The notes beneath the pieces are model-generated. The model did no database searches. It had not been told where the DNA came from and was given only the letters and a program-made list of their open reading frames with translations. Positions 1 through 5,852 of a stretch of 6,143 nucleotides of DNA are shown in pieces. The position numbers were made by a program, and so were the translations under genes. Each line of letters starts with the position of its first letter. Position 1 is the first letter of the stretch. The stretch comes from Bacteroidota bacterium (GTDB taxonomy: Bacteria; Zhuqueibacterota; JdFR-76; DREG01). The DNA lies in the NCBI GenBank assembly GCA_030624545.1, contig JAUXJX010000136.1:1-6143 (forward strand), given 5' to 3'.

Positions 1-115
1 CCGGTCACACGGCATGTTGGGTGTGGAAATCGGCGTTGCGCTAACGGTCACGGCTATCATGTTTTCCATTTATAAAGATCTCGCTTCGCACGGCAGATTG
101 GATAGAGGGCTGTGA
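1..115 (+). CDS. MnhB/MrpB-domain antiporter subunit, C-terminal end (partial)
   Basis: This is the 3' end of a gene that begins before the window. The first complete codon is at position 2, and 37 residues precede the TGA at 113-115. The visible peptide contains HGMLGVEIGVALTVTAIM followed by a short polar tail (SIYKDLASHGRLDRGL). A glycine-rich (G)HGMLGxExGVxL stretch running into the last membrane helix is typical of the MnhB (MrpB) domain of Mrp-type Na+/H+ antiporters and of related subunits in membrane-bound hydrogenase clusters. MnhB is an integral membrane subunit of the antiporter module. The context supports the call: the next gene, three bases on, is the NuoK/MnhC-like subunit that normally follows MnhB. 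Whether this is a stand-alone MnhB protein or the end of a fused MbhD/E-MnhB protein cannot be seen. Confidence 0.82.
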   Translation, partial: RSHGMLGVEIGVALTVTAIMFSIYKDLASHGRLDRGL

Positions 116-118
116 AAA

Positions 119-508
119 GTGGAATGGGTCATAGCAAAATATAATTATTTCATTTACATTATACTGATGATGATCGGTCTTTGGGCGATGATTGGGAAAA
201 ACAATCTGGTTAAGAAAGTCATCGGCATGTCCATTTTCCAAACGGCGATCATCCTGTTTTATATCTCAGTCGGCACCAAGAGGGGATCGACCATTCCCAT
301 TCTCGAGCACGGCCACGCCGAGGCAGCTAACGCGGCGGAGTCCATCATCAATGCCGCCGATTACGCAAATCCCCTTACGCAAATCCTGATGCTGACGGCA
401 ATTGTCGTTGGTGTCAGCACGCTTGGTGTCGCACTGGCGGTTATCCAAAAAATCTTCAAGGAATACGGCACGGTTGAGGAAGACGAAATTCTGGAACAGA
501 TTAGATAA
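119..508 (+). CDS. mnhC: Na+/H+ antiporter subunit C (MnhC/MrpC), NuoK-like
   Basis: A 129-residue membrane protein of the NuoK/MrpC family, which forms a small three-helix unit in Mrp antiporters and complex I-like enzymes and contributes to the ion path between larger subunits. Three hydrophobic segments are visible, at about residues 10-26, 31-52 and 86-112. Family marks are NLVKKVIGMSIFQTAI in helix 2 (residues 29-44) and NPLTQILMLTAIVVGVS at the head of helix 3 (84-100), close to the MrpC pattern DPLPQALVLTAIVI. The tail EYGTVEEDEI is acidic, as is usual in MrpC. A glutamate of the NuoK helix-2 type is not seen, which fits MrpC better than respiratory NuoK. The start is GTG at 119, three bases after the upstream stop. 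It is preceded by AGAGGG at 104-109 with a 9-nt spacer, and the next in-frame ATG would delete helix 1. The stop overlaps the next start (TAATG). The loop between helices 2 and 3 is rich in Ala and longer than I expect for MrpC. Confidence 0.9.
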   Translation: MEWVIAKYNYFIYIILMMIGLWAMIGKNNLVKKVIGMSIFQTAIILFYISVGTKRGSTIPILEHGHAEAANAAESIINAADYANPLTQILMLTAIVVGVSTLGVALAVIQKIFKEYGTVEEDEILEQIR

Positions 509-2055
509 TGTTTTTTGAACTCTTTCCCGCCTCTGTTGTTGAACAGGCCCCGGTATTGGTTGTTGCCATCCCCTTATTGTCCGCCCTTGTCATTTCTATC
601 GTAGGTGTTGTCAATCAAAAGTATGTCCTTCCCCTCACTATTTTGTCAATGGCAGGCTCCCTGATTGCCTCGCTGATCACACTTCAACGGGTAATCGAGC
701 ACGGGCCCATCAGCTATCATCTGGGCAGTTGGATACCGCCTATTGGGATCGAATACTTTGTCGATCACCTTAACGCGCCTGTTCTTGTGCTGATTGCCGC
801 CGTTTCCTTTCTAACGGCCATATACTCCAAGGATGTGATAAGGAGCGAGGTGCCGGACAAAATTCCTTCCTACTATGTCATCTATACGCTGCTGGTTACG
901 GGTTTGCTTGGCATTACCATTACGGGAGACGCCTTCAATCTTTATGTCCTTCTTGAAGTCGCGGCTTTGGCCGCTTACGGGCTGATTGCTCTTCGCGGTG
1001 GCAGGGCGTATATGGCCACCTTTAACTATATCATCATGGGAACAATAGGGGCAGGCTTCTATCTTCTCGGGGTCGGCTACCTGTTCATAAAGACCGGTTC
1101 CCTGAATATGCTGGACATCGGCCAAATCCTGCCGGCGATCTATTCCGGCAACGCAGTACTGGTAGCCTTTATTCTTGTGATGCTGGGGATGTGGATCAAG
1201 ATGGCTTTCTTCCCGCTTCATGGCTGGCTGCCCAATGCTTATACTTATGCGCCAACCGCAACCAGTTGCCTGGTGGCCCCGCTCATGACGAAAGTGTCCG
1301 TTTATGTGATGATTCGCATCATGTTCACCATCTTTTCGGCAGATTTTGCTTTCAATGTGCTCAAGTGGCACAACATCATTGTCTGGTGGGCTGTGATTGC
1401 CATTGTCTCGGGGTCCCTGTTTGCGCTGGCCCAAAGAAATCTCAAAAAAATGCTTTCCTACATTATCGTTTCAGAAATCGGCTATATGGTCGGAGGCATC
1501 TGGCTGGCCAATAGGGACGGCATAACGGGCGCAACTTATCATATCTTCAGCGACGCCATGATGACCCTATGCTTGTTTATGGCCGTAGGTTGTATCTGTT
1601 ACAAAGCGAAGGATTGCTCTTTCGAGAATATGAGGTGGGTATTCCGCCGCATGCCTGTAACCATGGCGGCGTTCATTGTCGGGGCATTCTCCATGATTGG
1701 CATACCGCCTACCTGTGGCTTTTTCAGCAAATGGTTTCTGCTCTCCGGTGCGATCAAGGCGGACCATTGGGGCTTCGCCCTGGCTTTGATCTTCTCCAGC
1801 CTAATCAATGCTGTTCTATTTTTTCGCCTTTTTGAGATTGGCTACTTTGGCAAGCTCAGAGAGAGTAAGGAAGGCCAGGAACCATCGCATCATCATCAAC
1901 CGAAGATTTCGGTAAAAGAAGCCCCTTTAAGCATGGTGGTTCCCCTTGTTGTAGTTGCTATGTCATTGATCTTTCTTGGGCTTTATACGAATGAAATCGT
2001 CACGAATCTGATCGATTTCGTAATTCCGAAAGGACTAATGGATGTCGGTAGCTAA
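508..2055 (+). CDS. mnhD: Antiporter subunit D1, MnhD/MrpD-like (Proton_antipo_M family)
   Basis: A 515-residue polytopic membrane protein, about 14 helices by eye, of the NuoL/M/N-MrpA/D family of H+ or Na+ translocating subunits. Its length matches MrpD. Recognisable elements in order: helix 5 NLYVLLEVAALAAYGLIA with E150; helix 7 WIKMAFFPLHGWLPNAY with K231; helix 8 LMTKVSVYVMIRI with K262, an MrpD-like form; the broken helix-9/10 region with NLKKMLSYIIVSEIGYM (311-327); helix 11 YHIFSDAMMTLCLF with H345; and helix 12 GIPPTCGFFSKWFLL with K408. In helix 11 the usual second His and Lys (HIxNHAxxK pattern) are replaced by D349 and T353. A hydrophilic loop at about 449-472 contains HHH. The ATG shares a base with the mnhC stop and has only a weak GGAA upstream, so translation is probably coupled to mnhC. 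The family is certain. The exact ion carried, and whether the protein works in an antiporter or in a redox-driven complex, cannot be decided here. Confidence 0.92.
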   Translation: MFFELFPASVVEQAPVLVVAIPLLSALVISIVGVVNQKYVLPLTILSMAGSLIASLITLQRVIEHGPISYHLGSWIPPIGIEYFVDHLNAPVLVLIAAVSFLTAIYSKDVIRSEVPDKIPSYYVIYTLLVTGLLGITITGDAFNLYVLLEVAALAAYGLIALRGGRAYMATFNYIIMGTIGAGFYLLGVGYLFIKTGSLNMLDIGQILPAIYSGNAVLVAFILVMLGMWIKMAFFPLHGWLPNAYTYAPTATSCLVAPLMTKVSVYVMIRIMFTIFSADFAFNVLKWHNIIVWWAVIAIVSGSLFALAQRNLKKMLSYIIVSEIGYMVGGIWLANRDGITGATYHIFSDAMMTLCLFMAVGCICYKAKDCSFENMRWVFRRMPVTMAAFIVGAFSMIGIPPTCGFFSKWFLLSGAIKADHWGFALALIFSSLINAVLFFRLFEIGYFGKLRESKEGQEPSHHHQPKISVKEAPLSMVVPLVVVAMSLIFLGLYTNEIVTNLIDFVIPKGLMDVGS

Positions 2056-2099
2056 CCTTCACAAAAAAAGTTCGACTATTTGAATCGATTTTGATTGAC

Positions 2100-3584
2100 A
2101 TGGATTTGTCCTATATGCAAAGCACCGTTTCGGTCATGCCCCTGATTGTGGTTCTGATTTCCGCCCTGGCGGCGATTCCGATCTCCATGAGCGGTCGCTA
2201 TCCGAACCTGCGGGAATTCTGGACGCTGCTGGCTGCCAGCGCCAAATTCCTCCTTGTTGCTTCCATGGTGCCCTGGATTTTGGCTGGCAACACCTACGAG
2301 CTGACTCTCTTTCAGGTGCTTCCCGGGCTGGCCATAGCGTTCAAGGTAGACGCGTTCGGCATCCTGTTCGCCCTGGTGGCTTCGTCTCTTTGGATTGTGA
2401 CTTCTGCTTATTCAATCGGCTATATGCGCGGACTCAAGGAACACGCGCAAACCCGGTATTTTTGTTTCTTCGCCCTTTCTTTGTCAGCCACACTCGGCGT
2501 AGCCTTTGCGAGCAATCTGTTAACTCTCTATATTTTTTATGAATTCCTCTCACTGTCCACTTATCCCCTGGTCACGCATCATCAGGATGAGGAGGCCCGG
2601 AGCGGGGGAAGGAAATACCTGACCTTTTTGCTTGGCACGTCGATTGGTTTTGTGCTGCCCGCCATGTTGATCACCTACGCCATGACCGGAACCTTGTCAT
2701 TCTCCGGCGAAGGAATCTTTGCGGACAAAGCCGCCGGCTTTCCTCTTTGGATTTTGCTGCTCATGTTTCTTTTCGGATTTGCCAAAGCGGGAATTATGCC
2801 TTTTCATTCCTGGCTCCCCGCGGCTATGGTCGCGCCAACGCCTGTAAGCGCGTTGCTCCATGCTGTAGCTGTCGTGAAAGTCGGCGTGTTTTGCATCGTG
2901 AGAATCATTACGGGAGTATTTGGCCTTGATTTACTGGCCGCTCAAAACCTCAATTCCATTATTGTCTACATCGCCGGGTTCACAGTGATTGTTGCCTCTC
3001 TTATTGCGTTATCTCAAGATAATCTGAAGCGTCGACTCGCGTTTTCAACCATAGGCCAGCTTTCTTATATCGTTATGGCAGTCGGGCTTACTTCCGGCAA
3101 GGGTGTAATCGGCGGCATGGTTCATATCGCCATGCACGCATTCGGAAAGATTACCCTGTTCTTCTGTGCCGGCGCCATCTTTGTGGCAACCGGCAAAAAA
3201 TATGTCAGCGAGATGGTGGGCATTGGCAAGAGAATGCCGATCACCATGCTGGCATTTTTTTTCGGTTCTTTGAGTGTCATTGGCTTGCCGCCCGGCGGAG
3301 GATTGATCAGCAAATGGTACATGGTGCTCGGCGCGTTGGAGGCAGACAAAATTCCGATTTTGGTTTTTTATTTGATCAGTTCTTTACTGAATGCAGCCTA
3401 CTTCCTGCCCATTGCGTACAAGGCCTTCTTTTGCACGCCGGAGGAGTCCATGTTTGAGAACAAGATTGACGAAGCGCCACTGTGGTGCTTGGTCCCATTG
3501 GCCGTCACGGCGCTGTGTTCGATTGTGTTGTTTTTTTATCCCCAGCCATTTTTTAACCTGGCAAAATTGGCGGTAGGAATATGA
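2100..3584 (+). CDS. Antiporter subunit D2, MrpA/NuoL-like core (Proton_antipo_M family)
   Basis: A 494-residue polytopic membrane protein, paralogous to the genes on either side, for H+ or Na+ movement through the membrane arm. From the ATG at 2100 the charged residues of the family are complete: E148 in helix 5 (TLYIFYEFLSLSTYPL), K229 in helix 7 (FGFAKAGIMPFHSWLPAAM), H254 and K260 in helix 8 (ALLHAVAVVKVGVF), H342/H346/K350 in helix 11 (VHIAMHAFGKITLFF) and K405 in helix 12 (GGLISKWYMVLG). The HA-x4-VK-x-G form of helix 8 is that of MrpA and NuoL rather than MrpD, but the protein lacks their C-terminal extensions. The start is uncertain. A TTG at 2091 in the same frame would add three residues, an in-frame TAG at 2049-2051 excludes anything further upstream, and neither start has a good Shine-Dalgarno. 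ATG is chosen as the commoner codon. It is separated from D1 by 44 nt, the largest gap in the operon. Family assignment is firm; a finer name would be a guess. Confidence 0.91.
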   Translation: MDLSYMQSTVSVMPLIVVLISALAAIPISMSGRYPNLREFWTLLAASAKFLLVASMVPWILAGNTYELTLFQVLPGLAIAFKVDAFGILFALVASSLWIVTSAYSIGYMRGLKEHAQTRYFCFFALSLSATLGVAFASNLLTLYIFYEFLSLSTYPLVTHHQDEEARSGGRKYLTFLLGTSIGFVLPAMLITYAMTGTLSFSGEGIFADKAAGFPLWILLLMFLFGFAKAGIMPFHSWLPAAMVAPTPVSALLHAVAVVKVGVFCIVRIITGVFGLDLLAAQNLNSIIVYIAGFTVIVASLIALSQDNLKRRLAFSTIGQLSYIVMAVGLTSGKGVIGGMVHIAMHAFGKITLFFCAGAIFVATGKKYVSEMVGIGKRMPITMLAFFFGSLSVIGLPPGGGLISKWYMVLGALEADKIPILVFYLISSLLNAAYFLPIAYKAFFCTPEESMFENKIDEAPLWCLVPLAVTALCSIVLFFYPQPFFNLAKLAVGI

Positions 3585-3589
3585 GGAGG
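3584..3589 (+). promoter_or_regulatory. Strong Shine-Dalgarno for the small membrane gene
   Basis: AGGAGG lies four bases before the ATG at 3594 and overlaps the last base of the D2 stop codon (TGA at 3582-3584). It is the best ribosome binding site in the window, which supports the small gene being real and suggests that ribosomes ending D2 can reload here. Confidence 0.75.
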
Positions 3590-3593
3590 ACAG

Positions 3594-3887
3594 ATGTTTG
3601 AAAATGAGCAGAAAGAAAAACTGAAACCCGAATATTTTGACAGGCCCGAAACCAGGAAGAAGCTATGGGTGCTGCTTTGGGGATTCTGCATTTTTTCGGT
3701 GATCGCGGAAATATTTGTTCATCGCCATGGGCATTTTGGCGCCGAAGGGAGCAATTCCATCGACGGCTGGCTTGGCTTTTACGCTTTTTTGGGTTTTTTG
3801 TCCTGTTTGGCCCTCATACTAATTGCAAAATTTCTCGGATTGTTTTTGAAGAAGCGACCGGATTACTACGATGATCGCCATCAATGA
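3594..3887 (+). CDS. Small two-helix membrane protein within the antiporter operon, unnamed family
   Basis: A 97-residue protein with a charged N-terminus (residues 1-23, many Lys/Glu) and a hydrophobic segment at about 24-42 (WVLLWGFCIFSVIAEIFV). A histidine-rich turn HRHGHF (43-48) and a short polar loop follow, then a second hydrophobic segment at about 59-84, and a basic/acidic tail KKRPDYYDDRHQ. It is predicted to span the membrane twice, with both ends on the same side; the positive charges at both ends suggest the cytoplasm. It does not match MnhE, MnhF or MnhG. I recall similar unnamed proteins of about 95 residues, with an FVH(R/K)H motif and a DYYD tail, beside MnhD genes in Desulfobacterota, but I cannot verify this without a search. 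A strong AGGAGG precedes the ATG, and the 3' end overlaps D3 by 17 nt. Placement between two antiporter subunits argues for an accessory or assembly subunit of the complex. No biochemical function can be assigned. Confidence 0.85.
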   Translation: MFENEQKEKLKPEYFDRPETRKKLWVLLWGFCIFSVIAEIFVHRHGHFGAEGSNSIDGWLGFYAFLGFLSCLALILIAKFLGLFLKKRPDYYDDRHQ

Positions 3888-5670
3888 ACTGCCGCCCGGC
3901 TTAATTCTCATAGTTGGCGCGCTCTTTGTTCCGTTATTGAAAGGGCATCTGAGAAATCTTTTTGTAATTCTTTTGCCGGTGCTGGGCTTTTACTACATCT
4001 ATCAACTGGAATCAAATGCTCTGGTAACCCTTCCTTTCCTTAAGTATGAATTAACCATTCTCCGCGTTGACAAACTAAGCAAAGCGTTTGGTTACATTTT
4101 TACTCTCAGCGCCTTTGCCGCTTTTATCTATGGGTATTATGAAAGGCGGAGTACACAGTTCGTCGCTGCACTGATGTACGTCGGCAGCTCACTCGGTGTC
4201 ATATTTGCGGGGGATCTATTTACGCTCTACATCTGCTGGGAATCCATGGCAGTAACTTCGGTATACCTCATCCTGGCGCGAAAAACAGAAAAATCAATGG
4301 CTGCCGGAATCAGGTATTTGCTCGTCCACATTTTTGGCGGACTGGTCCTACTTGCCGGAATTGTAATGACGGTTCATCAGTCGGGCTCAATAGCCTTCAA
4401 TAGCTTTGCGACAGTGAATCCGGGAACCGTACTCATCCTAATCGGATTTTTGATCAATGCCGCAGCCTTTCCATTTTCGACCTGGCTGCCGGATTCCTAT
4501 CCCGAGGCGACGGCAATGGGGGGTGTTATTCTCAGTGCATATACGTCCAAAACGGCGGTTTACGCTCTAATTCGCGGCTTTCCCGGTTGGGAAATTCTGG
4601 TGTTTGCCGGATGCCTCATGGCCATTTATGGAATCATTTATGCCTTGTTAGAAAATGACATGCGCCGTATTTTGGGATACAGCATTATCAACCAGGTGGG
4701 ATTCATGGTGTGCGCCGTGGGAATTGGAAGCACTCTGGCGCTGAACGGTGCAGTGGCGCATGCCTTTACTCACATCGCCTATAAAGCCCTGCTGTGGATG
4801 TCTGCGGGGGCTGTGCTCTATCGGGTGGGAAAAAGCAAATGTACGGAATTGGGGGGCTTGTATCAAACCATGCCATGGTCGCTTATTTTCGGTGCCATAG
4901 GAGCACTTTCTATCTCATCCGTTCCGTTAACCAGCGGTTACACGAGCAAAACCATCATTCTCCTTGCCGCTGAGAATGAACATCTGGTTTGGGTATGGCT
5001 GATTCTCGAGATTGCCTCTGCCGGTGTGTTTTTGCATGCCGGTATTAAATTTCCCTATTTTGTCTTTTTTGGCAAAGACAGCGGTCTGCGCCCCAAGGAG
5101 ACCGATAAATCTATGCTAATTGGAATGGGTATACTTGCATTTATCTGTATTTATCTTGGCTGCTTTCCCGGAATATTATACGACATTCTGCCTGATACGG
5201 AACTCGTCAAGAGCTATATGCCTCACACATTTGGCGATATCTATATTGGGAATTTCGCTCACGTTGTTACCCAATTACAACTTCTATTGTTTTCCGGTCT
5301 GGTGTTCTTTTTGTTTTTACCTCTGCTCAAACGGACCGACACGATTTCCATCGACATCGACTGGATCTATCGCAAGGGCGGTGGGCTGTTTTACAGGATT
5401 GTGGACAGGGGATTAAACGGCATCAACGACATTGCCGACAAAATCCTTGTCGCGGGATTAACCGCAACAATTGCCGCTTTTGTCCGGAACGCGCCTGCTC
5501 AAATCTTGTATGCTGTGTTGACCCCCATATGGGTAATTTCCGGTGTTGGCGAGGCGGATAGGGCCATTCGAAAGCAAAAGTTATTCGATGCCATTAGCCA
5601 GAATACTCTGCCGATAGGCCTGGCTGCCGCCATTGGGGTTTTACTCCTGGGTGGACTATTCTTTCTGTAG
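3871..5670 (+). CDS. Antiporter subunit D3, long MnhD-type paralogue with C-terminal extension
   Basis: A 599-residue membrane protein of the Proton_antipo_M family, about 100 residues longer than D1 and D2. Visible marks: helix 5 LYICWESMAVTSVYLIL with E124; helix 7 FLINAAAFPFSTWLPDSYPEA (192-213, listed as key positions N196, S203 and the WLPD motif); helix 8 LSAYTSKTAVYALIR with K227; ENDMRRILGYSIINQVGF (261-278); helix 11 AHAFTHIAYKALLW with H297, H301 and K305; helix 12 GYTSKTIIL with K360. The usual helix-7 Lys is Asn196 and the PFH motif is PFS. The TSKTAVYAL form resembles the roughly 570-600 residue 'Na+/H+ antiporter subunit D' proteins I recall from Desulfobacterota. After a helix at about 466-487 comes a largely polar or amphipathic stretch (488-575, with DIDWIYRKGG and LNGINDIADK), then a last hydrophobic helix at 580-599. 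The start ATG lies inside the small gene (17-nt overlap) with no clear Shine-Dalgarno, suggesting coupled translation. It appears to be the last gene of the operon. Confidence 0.92.
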   Translation: MIAINELPPGLILIVGALFVPLLKGHLRNLFVILLPVLGFYYIYQLESNALVTLPFLKYELTILRVDKLSKAFGYIFTLSAFAAFIYGYYERRSTQFVAALMYVGSSLGVIFAGDLFTLYICWESMAVTSVYLILARKTEKSMAAGIRYLLVHIFGGLVLLAGIVMTVHQSGSIAFNSFATVNPGTVLILIGFLINAAAFPFSTWLPDSYPEATAMGGVILSAYTSKTAVYALIRGFPGWEILVFAGCLMAIYGIIYALLENDMRRILGYSIINQVGFMVCAVGIGSTLALNGAVAHAFTHIAYKALLWMSAGAVLYRVGKSKCTELGGLYQTMPWSLIFGAIGALSISSVPLTSGYTSKTIILLAAENEHLVWVWLILEIASAGVFLHAGIKFPYFVFFGKDSGLRPKETDKSMLIGMGILAFICIYLGCFPGILYDILPDTELVKSYMPHTFGDIYIGNFAHVVTQLQLLLFSGLVFFLFLPLLKRTDTISIDIDWIYRKGGGLFYRIVDRGLNGINDIADKILVAGLTATIAAFVRNAPAQILYAVLTPIWVISGVGEADRAIRKQKLFDAISQNTLPIGLAAAIGVLLLGGLFFL

Positions 5671-5690
5671 GATTCGTATAGCTTGTGATG

Positions 5691-5710
5691 GGCCTTCCCG
5701 GCTGAAGGTC
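5691..5710 (+). other. Hairpin shortly after the D3 stop, possible operon end signal
   Basis: GGCCTTC at 5691-5697 can pair with GAAGGTC at 5704-5710 (seven pairs, one G-T) around a six-base loop. It lies 20 nt after the D3 stop, where a 3'-end structure would be expected. No T-run follows, so it is not a canonical intrinsic terminator. It may protect the mRNA end, or it may be chance. Confidence 0.3.
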
Positions 5711-5779
5711 GTGAGATTGAAATTCCGGCAAATAAACGACGTGTGCCAGATCCCTGTGGTTAAGGAGAATACCATATTC

Positions 5780-5807
5780 AAAAAAAGAAGCCCCGCCGAA
5801 GCGGGGC
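5780..5807 (-). terminator. Intrinsic terminator of the minus-strand gene, UUCG tetraloop
   Basis: Read on the minus strand, a perfect seven-pair stem GCCCCGC/GCGGGGC (5807-5801 with 5796-5790) is closed by the loop TTCG, giving the very stable C(UUCG)G tetraloop. It is followed by TTC and then seven T (5786-5780). It lies about 45 nt beyond the stop codon of the minus-strand gene at 5853, the expected place. On the plus strand the stem is preceded by the A-run and not followed by T. A weaker hairpin, CAACT/AGTTG at 5810-5823, followed by ATCGTTTT, might give slight termination in the plus direction. Confidence 0.85.
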
Positions 5808-5852
5808 CACAACTCGTAAGTTGATCGTTTTATTGAGCCGGCTTCCCTACTT

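Noticed and set aside
811..1434. Minus-strand open frame of 207 residues opposite D1
   Set aside because: It lies entirely within a confident membrane-protein gene. Its sequence is rich in His, Arg, Gln and Asp, as expected from the complement of hydrophobic codons. It shows no recognisable motif.
1885..1899. CATCATCAT run in D1 as a short repeat or slippage site
   Set aside because: It encodes three His in a polar loop and is only three units long, with the frame intact on both sides.
2095..2123. TTGACA at 2095-2100 as a -35 box for an internal promoter
   Set aside because: It overlaps the D2 start codon. At the proper spacing the -10 position reads CAAAGC, and the nearby TATATG is too close (12 nt).
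5633..5824. Plus-strand frame of 63 residues after D3
   Set aside because: It begins inside D3 and runs through the terminator hairpin. It has no Shine-Dalgarno and no protein-like pattern.
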